DNA of 64,000 nt from Aggregatimonas sangjinii (lineage in GTDB: Bacteria > Bacteroidota > Bacteroidia > Flavobacteriales > Flavobacteriaceae): NCBI RefSeq assembly GCF_005943945.1, contig NZ_CP040710.1, positions 186,001-250,000 of the forward strand. Direction: 5' to 3'. The position numbers and the translations under genes are program-made. The first letter of the stretch is position 1; the number at the start of each line of letters is the position of its first letter. Below, one piece after another: positions 1-9,957 of the stretch. Below the pieces are notes generated by a model, which worked only from the letters and a program-made list of their open reading frames with translations, had not been told where the DNA came from and searched no databases.

Positions 1-37
1 AATTTTGCCTCATAATGCATCAAAAATAGACCATAAC

Positions 38-53
38 TCCCGATGCTTCGGGA
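38..53. repeat. Short palindrome downstream of HMG-CoA reductase
   Basis: Perfect inverted repeat TCCCGA-TGCT-TCGGGA just beyond the 3' end of the minus-strand HMG-CoA reductase gene. There is no T-tract on the minus strand, so it is a weak terminator candidate. It may instead be one copy of a short interspersed palindrome. No second copy was seen in this window. Confidence 0.4.
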
Positions 54-79
54 CTAACGACATATTTCCAAACAGTCTC

Positions 80-1396
80 TTAATTATTACGTAAATTTTC
101 AAAAGCAGCGACCACCGAACTATGCGTCACGGTGTTTTTCTTGAAGTAATTGGTCAACTCCTTTTTTTCGACTTCCGTTGCACCCAGTTGGTTTAGAATA
201 TTCAACAAGTGCATTTTCATATGCCCTTCCTGTATTCCGGTAGTGACCAGTGAGCGAAGAGCGGCAAAATTTTGCGCCAAACCTGCCACGGCGACGATTT
301 GCATCAATTCGGGTGCCGAGGGTTTTCCTAAAATTTCCAGGGCAACTTTCACCAAAGGGTGCAGACTCGTGAGACCACCAACAGTGCCGAGGGCAAGTGG
401 TATTTCCATCCAAAAGTAAAATTGGCCATTTTCGATTCTCGCATGGGTTAGGCTGGTATATTTTCCATCTTTGGAAGCATAGGCATGAATTCCCGCCTCA
501 ACGGCCCGAAAATCGTTACCCGTGGCCAACACAACGGCATCTATCCCGTTCATGATTCCTTTGTTGTGCGTTACGGCTCGATGCGGCTCCGCTTGTGCGA
601 TTTGAACGGCACGGACCATCTTTTGAGCAAATTCCTCCGGTGAGACCGCACTACTTTTGAGCTCGGATACCGGACAGCTTACTTCTGCCCGTACCAGGCA
701 ATTGGGCACATAATTACTGAGGATACTCATGACAACCTCAATATTCCTCTCTGCCTCTGTGAAAGGGGTATAGTGCTGTGCCTCATTTTTTAAGGTCTTG
801 GCAAACTGCTCTAAGCAGGAGTTGATAAAATTGGCGCCCATGGCATCCAAAGTCTCGAAGGTACAATGCAATTGGTAGTACCCTTGCACATCATTTGTTT
901 TGTCCCTAAGCTCGATATTGGTTATCCCACCGCCACGCTTGACCATGTTCGCGGTAAGTTCGCTAGCATCTTCTCCTAACCGGGGTTTGATCTTTGTAAA
1001 AAATTCCCATAGTTTACTGCTATCCCCGTCAAAAATAAAATGGACTTGCCCTATTTTTTCGGTGCCGAGAATGGTTGTTTTAAATCCGCCCCGATCTTTC
1101 CAGAATTTGGCAGCCTTACTGGCCGCCGCGACCACCGAACTTTCTTCGATGGTCATAGGTATCGTATACAGTTGGTCGTTGATCAGAAAATTCGGGGCGA
1201 CTCCGAAGGGCAAATAATGGTTGGTAAGGGTGTTTTCGATAAATTCATCATGCAAGCGCTGTAGCTTCGAATCGGAGTTCCAATAGCTTTTGAGAAGCGC
1301 CTTGGCGGCATTCGGGTCTTGGGTGAAATTAGTAGTTACCCACTCTATTTTTTCGTCTTTGGTCAGCTTGGAAAATCCTTGAACGGACTTGCTCAT
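80..1396 (-). CDS. mvaA: Hydroxymethylglutaryl-CoA reductase, class II type
   Basis: 438 aa, full length for the class II (Pseudomonas mevalonii-like) family of about 430 aa. It interconverts HMG-CoA and mevalonate, here presumably in the biosynthetic direction for isoprenoids, since Flavobacteriaceae use the mevalonate pathway. Family motifs seen: ENTLTNHYLPFGVAPNF (54-70), the catalytic Glu region TIEESS (82-87), DAMGAN (184-189) of the cofactor site, HNKG with the catalytic Lys at about 279, GND with the catalytic Asp at about 295, and GHMKMH with the catalytic His at about 392. No signal peptide, so it is cytoplasmic. It is divergent from dpp4; the 132 bp between them must hold both promoters. 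The nearest minus-strand -7 candidate (TATCTTTA, about 1418) has one mismatch. Confidence 0.93.
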   Translation of the reverse strand: MSKSVQGFSKLTKDEKIEWVTTNFTQDPNAAKALLKSYWNSDSKLQRLHDEFIENTLTNHYLPFGVAPNFLINDQLYTIPMTIEESSVVAAASKAAKFWKDRGGFKTTILGTEKIGQVHFIFDGDSSKLWEFFTKIKPRLGEDASELTANMVKRGGGITNIELRDKTNDVQGYYQLHCTFETLDAMGANFINSCLEQFAKTLKNEAQHYTPFTEAERNIEVVMSILSNYVPNCLVRAEVSCPVSELKSSAVSPEEFAQKMVRAVQIAQAEPHRAVTHNKGIMNGIDAVVLATGNDFRAVEAGIHAYASKDGKYTSLTHARIENGQFYFWMEIPLALGTVGGLTSLHPLVKVALEILGKPSAPELMQIVAVAGLAQNFAALRSLVTTGIQEGHMKMHLLNILNQLGATEVEKKELTNYFKKNTVTHSSVVAAFENLRNN

Positions 1397-1528
1397 CGGG
1401 AGTTGGTTTTTGAACCGTAAAGATAATGATTCGCGTGAATTTCATGATATGCTCTTGATTTCTGGTTATGGCAAGGATTTTGACGATAAAGTTTAATTAT
1501 TCGTAAAATAATCAGTAAACTTGAAAGA

Positions 1529-3772
1529 ATGAACCAATATGTATCATTAATGAGAAAGACACTGCTTCCCCTACTATGTATAGTCGCTTTTATTTCCTTT
1601 GCGACAGCGCAAAAAAAGCAAATTACGGTCGAGGAAATCTACAACGGAGCGTTCCGAACCGAAGGTATGGATGCTTTACGATCCTTAAAAAACGGGAAAC
1701 AGTACACCATACTTAATCGCAATAGATCTGATCGCACCACTGCAATCGATAAATACGATTACAAAACGCAGAAAAAGGTCGAGACGGTGCTTTCGTCGGC
1801 CGATTTAGAGGCAATCGACAACTTTGAATCCTATGCGTTCAATGCCGATGAAACCAAGATTTTATTGGCCACGGAACTGGAGGATATCTACCGGCGTTCC
1901 AAACTGGGAGTCTATTATGTGTACGATATCGCTACAAAGACCTTGACCAAAATATCCGATTCCAAAATTCAGGAACCCACTTTATCACCTGATGGAAAAC
2001 AGGTGGCCTATGCAAGCGATAATAATCTTTACCTATTCGATATACAATCGAAAACGGCAAAGCCGATAACCACCGATGGTGAAAAGAATAAGATCATCAA
2101 TGGGATTACCGATTGGGTATATGAAGAGGAATTTGCCTTTGTAAGGGCATATGATTGGAATTCGGATGGTTCAAAAATCGCATATCTCCGGTTCGATGAA
2201 ACCGATGTACCTCAATTTTCAATGGATGTCTTTGGCACCGGATTGTACCCGACGGAGGAGGAATTCAAGTACCCAAAGGCCGGGGAGGAAAACGCAACGG
2301 TAAGCCTTCATCTATATGATGTAGCTTCGGGAACGAGCGCCGAAGTCGATTTGGGGAATGCTTACTATGTACCTCGTATCAAATGGATGAACCATCCGAA
2401 TTACCTGAGCGTACAAACTTTAAATAGGCACCAAAACCATCTGAAACTGCTGGAAGTAAACGCCAAAGACAATTCCGTTTCATTGCTCATGGAGGAGAAA
2501 GATGATGCCTATATTGACATAACGGACAACCTGACGTTTCTGGCCGACGATAGTTTTATCTGGACAAGCGAAAACGATGGCTTTAACCATATATACCTGT
2601 ACGACAGCGATGGCAATTTGATGAATCAAATTACCAAGGGCGAATGGGAGGTGACCGACTACTACGGCTATGATCAGAAAAACGATAAGGTGTATTACCA
2701 ATCTACGGAGAACGGATCTATAAATCGCGACGTGTATTCCATAAGCAGTAGTGGCAAGAACAAGAAAAGACTCTCGGAACGTGAAGGACAGAACTCCGCC
2801 GATTTTAGTGCCGATTTTTCGAATTATATCAATACGTTTTCCAGTGCAAGCACTCCATTCGAGTATACCTTGCACTCTTCTTCAAATGGTAAAAAACTCA
2901 AGAACATTACGACCAACGATGCGCTTCTCGACAAGTTAAAAGGGTATGAGATGAGTCCCAAAGAGTTTTCAACGATCAACATCAACGGGAACGATCTGCA
3001 CATGTACATGATCAAACCCGCGAATTTCGACCCCAATAAGGAATATCCATTATTGATGTTCCAGTATAGTGGCCCAGGATCACAACAGGTGTCTAATCGT
3101 TGGATGGGTGCCAATGACTATTGGCATCAGATGTTGGCATCTGAAGGCTATGTGATTGCCTGTGTAGACGGCCGTGGTACGGGTTTTAAGGGAGCTGATT
3201 TTAAAAAGAGCACTTATATGAATTTGGTGAAGTATGAGACTGAAGACCAAATTGCTGCGGCTCGGAAATTAAGCGAACTACCTTATATAGATGAGGAAAG
3301 AACAGGTATTTGGGGCTGGAGCTTTGGGGGACATATGAGCACCAATGCGCTGTTGAAGGGTAGCGATGTTTTCGAGATGGCGATTGCCGTGGCTCCGGTA
3401 ACATCATGGCGTTTTTATGACACCATTTATACGGAGCGCTTTATGCGAACCCCAGCCGAAAACCCCTCGGGTTATGATGACAACTCCCCCTTTAATTATC
3501 CGGAAAAATTGCAGGGTAAATACCTTTTGGTACATGGCTCGGGCGACGACAATGTGCATTTGCAGAATACTATGCGTATGGTCGAAGCCTTGATCCAGGC
3601 GAACAAACAATTCGAGTGGGCTATTTATCCCGATAAGAACCATGGCATTTATGGTGGAAATACTCGGATACATCTATTTAATAAAATGACCGATTTTATC
3701 CATGAAAATCTCGGAAAAGAAGTCGAGGGCAAAACCAGTATTACCGATCAGGCAGGACCGATCAAAGGATAA
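1529..3772 (+). CDS. dpp4: Dipeptidyl peptidase IV (S9B serine peptidase)
   Basis: 747 aa, the normal length for bacterial DPP-IV. It cleaves X-Pro or X-Ala dipeptides from peptide N-termini in the periplasm or outer membrane. Residues 1-27 form a signal peptide ending FATA-Q. The N-terminal half is the eight-bladed propeller, with the Glu motif YEEEF (E199-E201) that binds the substrate amino terminus. The C-terminal alpha/beta-hydrolase carries the triad: Ser598 in GWSFGG, Asp673 in GSGDDNVH and His705 in KNHG. The gene is followed 35 bp later by a POT di/tripeptide transporter, which makes functional sense: peptides are cut to dipeptides and then imported. A weak -7 candidate TAAACTTG lies at 1515-1522, one mismatch from consensus. 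Confidence 0.95.
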   Translation: MNQYVSLMRKTLLPLLCIVAFISFATAQKKQITVEEIYNGAFRTEGMDALRSLKNGKQYTILNRNRSDRTTAIDKYDYKTQKKVETVLSSADLEAIDNFESYAFNADETKILLATELEDIYRRSKLGVYYVYDIATKTLTKISDSKIQEPTLSPDGKQVAYASDNNLYLFDIQSKTAKPITTDGEKNKIINGITDWVYEEEFAFVRAYDWNSDGSKIAYLRFDETDVPQFSMDVFGTGLYPTEEEFKYPKAGEENATVSLHLYDVASGTSAEVDLGNAYYVPRIKWMNHPNYLSVQTLNRHQNHLKLLEVNAKDNSVSLLMEEKDDAYIDITDNLTFLADDSFIWTSENDGFNHIYLYDSDGNLMNQITKGEWEVTDYYGYDQKNDKVYYQSTENGSINRDVYSISSSGKNKKRLSEREGQNSADFSADFSNYINTFSSASTPFEYTLHSSSNGKKLKNITTNDALLDKLKGYEMSPKEFSTININGNDLHMYMIKPANFDPNKEYPLLMFQYSGPGSQQVSNRWMGANDYWHQMLASEGYVIACVDGRGTGFKGADFKKSTYMNLVKYETEDQIAAARKLSELPYIDEERTGIWGWSFGGHMSTNALLKGSDVFEMAIAVAPVTSWRFYDTIYTERFMRTPAENPSGYDDNSPFNYPEKLQGKYLLVHGSGDDNVHLQNTMRMVEALIQANKQFEWAIYPDKNHGIYGGNTRIHLFNKMTDFIHENLGKEVEGKTSITDQAGPIKG

Positions 3773-3807
3773 ATCAAAATACAGCTAACCAAAACCAATA
3801 ATACTAT

Positions 3808-5310
3808 ATGTCCGATATTATAAATCCTCAAGAAGGTAAAATTAAATTTAGTCACCCAAAGGGGTTGTATGTTTTGTTTGCCTCTGAAATGTGGGAGCGT
3901 TTTAGTTATTATGGTATGCGTGCCATACTTATTCTGTTTATGACCACGGATATGGCGGCCGAGGGCCTTGGCTTAACTACTGAAACAGCGGGTGCCGTGT
4001 ATGGCCTTTATACAGCTTCAGTCTATTTAATGACCTTACCGGGTGGCTGGTTGGCGGATAATATTTTTGGGCAGCGAAAGGCTGTTTTTTATGGGGGAGT
4101 GCTTATTATGATAGGGCACTTAGTTCTTGCGATACCGGGATCGCCGGCAATATTTTTTACAGGTTTGGGTTTTGTTGCTTTGGGAACAGGTTTGCTGAAA
4201 GGAAACATAAGTACTTTAGTAGGCGAGCTTTACGAAAATGAGGATGGTGCCAAGCGTGATGCCGGATTTTCTATTTTCTATATGGGAATCAACTTGGGGT
4301 CCTTTTTTGGGCAAATATTCGTCCCGCTTTTAGCGGAGTACAATTGGCATTTAGGCTTCGGGCTTGCTGCAATCGGCATGTTTTTCGGCTTAGTTGCTTA
4401 CAGGGTGTTTGCACCGAAATATCTTGAGAATATTGGAATGGAACCAAAGGTTAAATCGGTGCCCAAGACAGGTAAGTCAAATATGTCGATCACCTATGGA
4501 ATAATTGCCTTTATAATTACATTGATATTTATTCTACAGTATTTCAATTATATTGATGTTACTACCGCTACCGGTATTGCCGAAGCTCTTGGCATTATCA
4601 TTGTTACAATTACCATGGGGTATTTCGCCAATATTCTTTTTAATGGGGGATTATCTCTCCTAGACAAGAAAAAGGTATTCGTAATATTTATTCTTTTCGT
4701 AGGGATAGCCATTTTCTGGTCTGGCTTTGAACAAGCAGCATCTTCGTTAAACTTATTCACTAGAGATTTCACGGACCGTTTTATTTGGGGATGGGAAATG
4801 CCTGCGGGTATGCTACAATCCTTTAACTCAGGTTTTATAATCATATTTGCCCCAATTGTTGGAGCACTTTGGGTGAGATTAGCTGCAAGAAACATCAATG
4901 TGCGTACCCCCATTAAATTTGCCATCGGATTGATATTACTTGCATTGGGTTTCTGGGTCATGGTTGAAGCTGCACGGGTTGCAGCTAGTGGAGCCAAGGC
5001 AGGTATGTTCGCATTAATTCTAACGTATTTCTTGCATTCTATCGGGGAGTTGACTATTAGTCCGGTTGGTTTAAGTGCTACGAGCAAATTATCTCCAAAA
5101 AAATATTTAGGACAGATGATGGGTATTTGGTTTGTTGGTGCTGCTTTAGGCAACTTAATTGCGGGCCTAATCGGAGGTAATTTTGATCCAGAAAATGTTC
5201 TAGAAATGCCAAATATATTCCTTAACGTAGTATGGGTATCTGTTGGGGCTGGTCTGATATTTTTTGCTGCAAGTCCATTTATCAAAAAATGGATGGGAGA
5301 TGTTACTTGA
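3808..5310 (+). CDS. POT/PTR2-family proton-dependent oligopeptide transporter
   Basis: 500 aa, MFS fold with 12 or more hydrophobic segments. The signature ExxERFxYYG is intact at residues 27-36 (E27, E30, R31; proton coupling), and a second PTR2 signature FYMGINLGS follows at about 156-164. Such proteins import di- and tripeptides with protons across the inner membrane. It is very probably cotranscribed with dpp4 upstream. Codon use is slightly more AT-rich than in the neighbours. The gene ends 17 bp from the convergent comEC gene, and its probable terminator lies inside comEC. Confidence 0.93.
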   Translation: MSDIINPQEGKIKFSHPKGLYVLFASEMWERFSYYGMRAILILFMTTDMAAEGLGLTTETAGAVYGLYTASVYLMTLPGGWLADNIFGQRKAVFYGGVLIMIGHLVLAIPGSPAIFFTGLGFVALGTGLLKGNISTLVGELYENEDGAKRDAGFSIFYMGINLGSFFGQIFVPLLAEYNWHLGFGLAAIGMFFGLVAYRVFAPKYLENIGMEPKVKSVPKTGKSNMSITYGIIAFIITLIFILQYFNYIDVTTATGIAEALGIIIVTITMGYFANILFNGGLSLLDKKKVFVIFILFVGIAIFWSGFEQAASSLNLFTRDFTDRFIWGWEMPAGMLQSFNSGFIIIFAPIVGALWVRLAARNINVRTPIKFAIGLILLALGFWVMVEAARVAASGAKAGMFALILTYFLHSIGELTISPVGLSATSKLSPKKYLGQMMGIWFVGAALGNLIAGLIGGNFDPENVLEMPNIFLNVVWVSVGAGLIFFAASPFIKKWMGDVT

Positions 5311-5327
5311 GAGATTTTAGCGTCAAA

Positions 5328-7340
5328 CTATTCAAAATAATAAGCTCCCTTTTCGCCTGTGTAGTGAAAAGGGAGTTTTCTATTTAGACAGGTTTGCTTC
5401 CAGCGGGCTGCGTAACTTCGGAAATTGCTCCCATCGGCTATGATCCGTTTGGGGCGTAGCGAATCGATAAGCCGTTCTAGATTTATTTGGGGAGATTCAG
5501 TTAGGAGCAGATAATCGATAGGTGTTTGTGGATAGACTCCCGTACTATCGATAATCAGTACTGAATTGTTTTTCCATTTGTAGCTGTTCGAAAGCGGTTT
5601 GTTATTGATGGAAGCTATGCGCTCAGCGGTTCGGTAATCGGCTACCATACGGTCGATTTTGGAACTGTCTTTGGAAAAAACGGACAAAGCTGCGCCCGCT
5701 TGATGGAGCAGCACCGAATTGGCCGTTTGATGCAGTACCAGTAGCGCTTCCTCTTCTTTAGTTTGATAGGTAACGTACATAATATACCCTTGAAAACCGA
5801 TCATCGCGACAGCCGCGACGACAGCTTTTTTGAAGGCAGGTTTGGTCAGAAAGACGAGACCGCCGATCAGAAGGCCATAGGCCAAAACCAATTGCACCGC
5901 ATCAAATGAGATGTGTTGAAACACAAAGGCCTCCTGCTCGGCAACCCATGCTATGATGGTATTCATCCAACGGATTAGCATGTCGTAAAGGGTTGTTAAC
6001 TGGTTGGGCAGCCTATTACAAAGGGCCAGTAGGATGACGAGTATCCCTATGCCGAAAATGATTCCCAGCGCGGGAACGATCAACAGGTTCGAGATAAAGA
6101 ACAAGCCTGGGAATTGATGAAAATAATATAGACTGATCGGTAGAACGCCTGTCTGTGCAGCAATACTGACCGATAGCAATTGCCATATTTTGCGCACCAC
6201 AATGTTTCGGGGGTACCATAATTGCTGTAATAAGGGGTAAATCCAAACAATGGCAAAAACAGCAGCGTAGCTCATCTGAAAACCGACCTGAAACAAGAGC
6301 TTGGGGTCGATAACCAGCAAAATAAAGAACATGCTCAACGATAGAATGTTGAAGGTGTTGCTTGGCCTGTTCAACGTCATGGCGTAGGCAACGAACGAAA
6401 ACATGGTTACCGCGCGTATGATGGAGGCGGAGAATCCGGCTAGAAGGGCGAAACCCCATAACAGGCTAACGATAACAACGAGTTTTATCGTTTTTCCCGT
6501 TGGGAGTAGCTCCAAGGGTTTGAGCAGGAACTGCAGAAGTAGCAGTAAGATGCCAATATGTAGTCCCGATACCGCCAAAATATGAACGGCACCGGCATTT
6601 TTATAGTCGTTATAGGTTTCTTCGGAAATATCATTCCGTTGTCCCAATAGCAACGCTTGAATAATTGAAAGTTCTGCTTCCCCAAAATCGGCTTTCCGCA
6701 ATTTGGAAATGATGTGCCGTCGCAGTGCGGCGGCCCGCCCATAAATGGTTCTGGACGTCGGCGTCACAACGACCGTTCCAGACGCCCCAACCCGCAATTG
6801 ATGAAAGATGCCCAAATCTTCCATATAGGATTTATAGTTGAACTGATGCGGATTTAATGGGCCATTGACTTCCAGTAGATTACCATGTATGAACAACTCA
6901 TCATCTATTTGAATTGAACTTTTTATGGTATCGGTCGGCATGCTGATCAACAATTTTCCCGTTCTATACGCACCATCAACTGCTTTGAGCGTCGCCAAGT
7001 ATCTGTTCGAGAACGAAGTCGGTTTAAGTATTTCGATAACTTTGAGATGAAATACGTGGCTTCCCTCGTTGACCGTGTGTGTATAATGACTGGCCAGATT
7101 TTTAGGGTTTGCGATGGAAATGGCCAAACTACCGATGCTAATGGTAAGTAGAGCAGTAGTGAAAGCGAAGACGGGTGTTGTTTTACGGATATCCGTATAA
7201 GAAAGAAAACCTAGAATAGCTAAAAAAACCAGCGTACCTACAAGGGGCACGACAATCCCAAAACCGAAAAAGTTCCCCAAAACAATCCCGAAAACCAGAA
7301 AAAGCGTAAGTTGAATCGGGATGAAGCGGAGCAAACGCAT
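5328..7340 (-). CDS. comEC: ComEC/Rec2-family DNA-uptake channel protein
   Basis: 670 aa inner-membrane protein. Two TM helices are near the N-terminus, followed by a soluble DUF4131-type domain (about 100-200) and the multi-TM competence domain that begins with the motif AVHILAVSGLHIGIL (about 252-266). It is the putative channel that passes single-stranded DNA through the inner membrane in natural transformation. The C-terminal part (about 535-670) is shorter than the metallo-beta-lactamase domain of Gram-positive ComEC, and I see no HxHxDH metal motif, so that domain is degenerate or absent. One base separates it from the upstream NlpC/P60 gene; the two are likely cotranscribed. Confidence 0.9.
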   Translation of the reverse strand: MRLLRFIPIQLTLFLVFGIVLGNFFGFGIVVPLVGTLVFLAILGFLSYTDIRKTTPVFAFTTALLTISIGSLAISIANPKNLASHYTHTVNEGSHVFHLKVIEILKPTSFSNRYLATLKAVDGAYRTGKLLISMPTDTIKSSIQIDDELFIHGNLLEVNGPLNPHQFNYKSYMEDLGIFHQLRVGASGTVVVTPTSRTIYGRAAALRRHIISKLRKADFGEAELSIIQALLLGQRNDISEETYNDYKNAGAVHILAVSGLHIGILLLLLQFLLKPLELLPTGKTIKLVVIVSLLWGFALLAGFSASIIRAVTMFSFVAYAMTLNRPSNTFNILSLSMFFILLVIDPKLLFQVGFQMSYAAVFAIVWIYPLLQQLWYPRNIVVRKIWQLLSVSIAAQTGVLPISLYYFHQFPGLFFISNLLIVPALGIIFGIGILVILLALCNRLPNQLTTLYDMLIRWMNTIIAWVAEQEAFVFQHISFDAVQLVLAYGLLIGGLVFLTKPAFKKAVVAAVAMIGFQGYIMYVTYQTKEEEALLVLHQTANSVLLHQAGAALSVFSKDSSKIDRMVADYRTAERIASINNKPLSNSYKWKNNSVLIIDSTGVYPQTPIDYLLLTESPQINLERLIDSLRPKRIIADGSNFRSYAARWKQTCLNRKLPFHYTGEKGAYYFE
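5345..5379 (+). terminator. Rho-independent terminator of the peptide-transporter gene, inside comEC
   Basis: Arms CTCCCTTTTC (5345-5354) and GAAAAGGGAG (5366-5375) pair perfectly over 10 bp and are followed by TTTT on the plus strand. The structure sits within the last codons of the convergent comEC gene, so the same bases encode ComEC residues near its C-terminus. On the minus strand the U-tract is poor. Confidence 0.75.
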
Positions 7341-7341
7341 C

Positions 7342-7899
7342 TTACAAGACCCTTGTGGCCTTTACGAAGGCGTAGTTCCAATACCCCTCTCGTAAAGAGG
7401 AAACGATCACACCTCTAGAACTGGAAGAATGAATGAATTTGATTTCATCGTCCTCAATGGCGACGACCATCCCCACGTGGTTGATGCCGCGCCCTCTTTT
7501 CTGGGTACTAAAAAATAAGAGGTCACCTTTCTCGACATCTTTCACGCGAACCCTTCGCCCTTCTTCGGCCATGTTGCGGGAGACGCGGGGCAGCTGCACA
7601 TCATGTTCCCCAAAGGCCACATAGAGCAAGCCCGAACAATCCATTCCCTTTTTGGTGGTGCCACCGAATTTGTAGCGCACTCCGGAGTATTGTAAGGCGG
7701 TATTGATAATGTTGTCGACCTTTGAATTCGATGTTTTTTCGGCTTTGCGGGAGGCGACAGTAGGTCTAGCTGAACGACGCTCAGTTGAGGTCGCGTTGAC
7801 TGAAACCGTTCTAGATTTCGATGTGCTGTAGGTCGTCTTCTTTTTGGTGCCACAGCTGGCCACCGTAAAAAGTAAAACAAGTGCTAGAAATTTTCGCAT
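7342..7899 (-). CDS. NlpC/P60 (C40) cell-wall peptidase lipoprotein
   Basis: 185 aa from the ATG at 7899. An upstream in-frame start (7959) would add 20 residues and bury the signal peptide, so 7899 is preferred. It begins MRKFLALVLLFTVASC: a lipobox with Cys16, so an exported lipoprotein. A basic Ser/Thr-rich linker (17-60) leads into the NlpC/P60 domain (about 61-185) with the catalytic triad Cys88 (MDCSG), His141 (INHVG) and His157 (FIHSS). It is expected to cut peptide cross-links or stems of peptidoglycan. It sits directly upstream of comEC in the same operon. Confidence 0.9.
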   Translation of the reverse strand: MRKFLALVLLFTVASCGTKKKTTYSTSKSRTVSVNATSTERRSARPTVASRKAEKTSNSKVDNIINTALQYSGVRYKFGGTTKKGMDCSGLLYVAFGEHDVQLPRVSRNMAEEGRRVRVKDVEKGDLLFFSTQKRGRGINHVGMVVAIEDDEIKFIHSSSSRGVIVSSLREGYWNYAFVKATRVL

Positions 7900-8073
7900 G
7901 GCACGACAGGGATTGAGCTTCCTTTCGTAGTCAAAATTATATAAAAATTTTGAAAGCAAAGGAAAACCTTAAAGACAACAGAGGAGCGTAGACCATTAGA
8001 ACCCTACTTTTTCGATGTATTTCGACATCTTCTTAGGAGTGTCAAATAGCTTAAATTTCAATCGGGTAAGGCC

Positions 8074-9930
8074 TTATTCATCAGAAATTTCAGTACGATC
8101 GCTTAAGGTTCTGGCAATCCATTCATCTACCATATCTTCCAAAACGTTTAATGGCACGGCTCCGTTTACCAAAATCACATCGTGGAATTCACGAATATCG
8201 AATTTGTCGCCCAACTCGGTTTTGGCCTTTTCACGTAAGGCGAGTATTTTATTCATGCCCACTTTATATGCGGTTGCCTGGGCAGGCATTACAATATGGC
8301 GTTCTACCATTTTTATGGCATCGCTTTCGGCATTCGGGGTATTGTCGGTATAGTATGCAATGCCCTCTTCCCGTGTCCATTTTTTAGCATGTATTCCGGT
8401 ATCGACCACCAAACGGCAGGCACGCCACAGTTCCATGGCCAAGCGTCCAAAATCGGAATAGGGGTCGCTATACATCCCCATTTCTTTGGGAATGTATTCG
8501 GTATATAATCCCCATCCTTCGGTATAGGCCGTGTAGCCGCCCATTTTTCGGAACATAGGCACGTCTTCCAATTCCTGCGACATGGCCCTTTCCATATGAT
8601 GTCCTGGAATGCCCTCGTGGTAGGCCAACGCTTCCATCTGATATTTGGGCATGGCCATGATGTCGTACATATTGGCGTAATAAGTGCCGGGTCGGGAACC
8701 ATCCAAGGCAGGAGCTTGGTAAAAAGCTTTTCCCGCCGATTTTTCGCGAAAAGGCTCCACTGCCTTTACAATCATATCGGCTTTTGGCTTTCTTAAAAAG
8801 AGCTCATCCAATCTACCTTTCATAGTGTCGATAAGCATTGTCGCCCTTTTCATATAAGCCTCACGGCCTTCTTTGGTATCGGGATAATAGAATTGCTTGT
8901 CCTCTTTCATAAACTTAAAGAAGTCCTGTAAACTTCCCTTAAAACCGACGTTCTCTTTAATAGCGTTCATTTCGGCATGAATACGCTTTACTTCCGAAAG
9001 ACCAAGCTCATGAATCTCATCGGCGGTCATGCTTGTTGTGGTGGTTCTGGCAAGTGCATTGTCGAAATAGTCGCCACCATTGGGAAATTTCCATGCACCA
9101 TCATCTTCCGTTGCCCTTGTCGCTTGATCTTCCAAAAAAGCGATCAATTTATCGTAGGCGGGTTTTACCGAAACTAATAGCGCCTTTTCCGCCTCTTGTT
9201 TCAAGGTGTTTTTCTCTTCCTCGGGAATATCCAACTTTTCTACCTTCGCTGCAAAATCTTCCAATAGGGTGCTTTGTTTTTTGCCAGGTTCAAATGGAAG
9301 TCCCATTAGAATGTTCCTTGAGGATTCCAAAGCGCGTGGAAATACGAATTTAGGCGGTACTATCCCGGCGGTCTCCCGTTCTTTTAGGCCTTCAATCACC
9401 TGATCGAACATTTCGTTTACGCCATTCAAGCGCGAAATATAGGCCTCAGCATCACTTTTATCCGTAATTTGATGCATGTTGATCAAGAACGAAGGTACCT
9501 GGGAATGTATACCGAACATTTGGTTGACCGGGTAATTGTAAAGTCGGTATTTGTAATCGGCAATGTCATCCTCCATCTGCTGTACCGCCAGTTTGTAACT
9601 CAGTTTGGTCGCCTCATCCAATGCGTTCGGATGTACCGAATCCTTTAGAAAGGCCAGGCGTGTTTTGGTACGTTCCAATTCTTCCGCTTCGGCAGTTTTC
9701 GACATATCGTCCCATTTGTCGTAATCGGTCTTATCGCCCAAATAGGTCTGCGTCATAGGGGAGAGTGCCACTTCGGTATCCCACTCTTGTTGAAACCAAT
9801 CGTTTAATTCTTTTGAGGCACTCGCCATTTCTTCTGGTGAAACGGGTGTTGGTGTACTGGAATCTTCTTTGCAAGAAACGACAAGACATAAAGCCGTTAA
9901 TAGTAGCGCTGTTCGTAGTGAATTTTTCAT
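8074..9930 (-). CDS. DUF885 lipoprotein, putative zinc-type peptidase
   Basis: 618 aa. Signal peptide with lipobox VVSC (Cys20), so probably anchored in the periplasmic or outer-membrane leaflet. The rest is a DUF885 protein, with the hallmark HEGIPGHH at 438-445. This HExxxxH-like motif and the family fold suggest a metallopeptidase of the M32/M2-like type, but the substrate is not known. It lies 27 bp downstream of lpxB and may be read from the same transcript. A weak 5-bp stem (about 8012-8027) follows the stop; no good terminator is seen. Confidence 0.88.
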   Translation of the reverse strand: MKNSLRTALLLTALCLVVSCKEDSSTPTPVSPEEMASASKELNDWFQQEWDTEVALSPMTQTYLGDKTDYDKWDDMSKTAEAEELERTKTRLAFLKDSVHPNALDEATKLSYKLAVQQMEDDIADYKYRLYNYPVNQMFGIHSQVPSFLINMHQITDKSDAEAYISRLNGVNEMFDQVIEGLKERETAGIVPPKFVFPRALESSRNILMGLPFEPGKKQSTLLEDFAAKVEKLDIPEEEKNTLKQEAEKALLVSVKPAYDKLIAFLEDQATRATEDDGAWKFPNGGDYFDNALARTTTTSMTADEIHELGLSEVKRIHAEMNAIKENVGFKGSLQDFFKFMKEDKQFYYPDTKEGREAYMKRATMLIDTMKGRLDELFLRKPKADMIVKAVEPFREKSAGKAFYQAPALDGSRPGTYYANMYDIMAMPKYQMEALAYHEGIPGHHMERAMSQELEDVPMFRKMGGYTAYTEGWGLYTEYIPKEMGMYSDPYSDFGRLAMELWRACRLVVDTGIHAKKWTREEGIAYYTDNTPNAESDAIKMVERHIVMPAQATAYKVGMNKILALREKAKTELGDKFDIREFHDVILVNGAVPLNVLEDMVDEWIARTLSDRTEISDE

Positions 9931-9957
9931 AATGATGCTCTAATGGATTACTGTAAA

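Noticed and set aside
4548-5285. 245-codon minus-strand frame opposite the peptide transporter
   Set aside because: It is the low-stop antisense of a membrane-protein gene; its composition is unlike a real protein and the plus-strand gene is certain.
8012-8027. GATGT/ACATC stem as terminator of the DUF885 gene
   Set aside because: A five-base stem without T-tract on the minus strand is within what chance would give.
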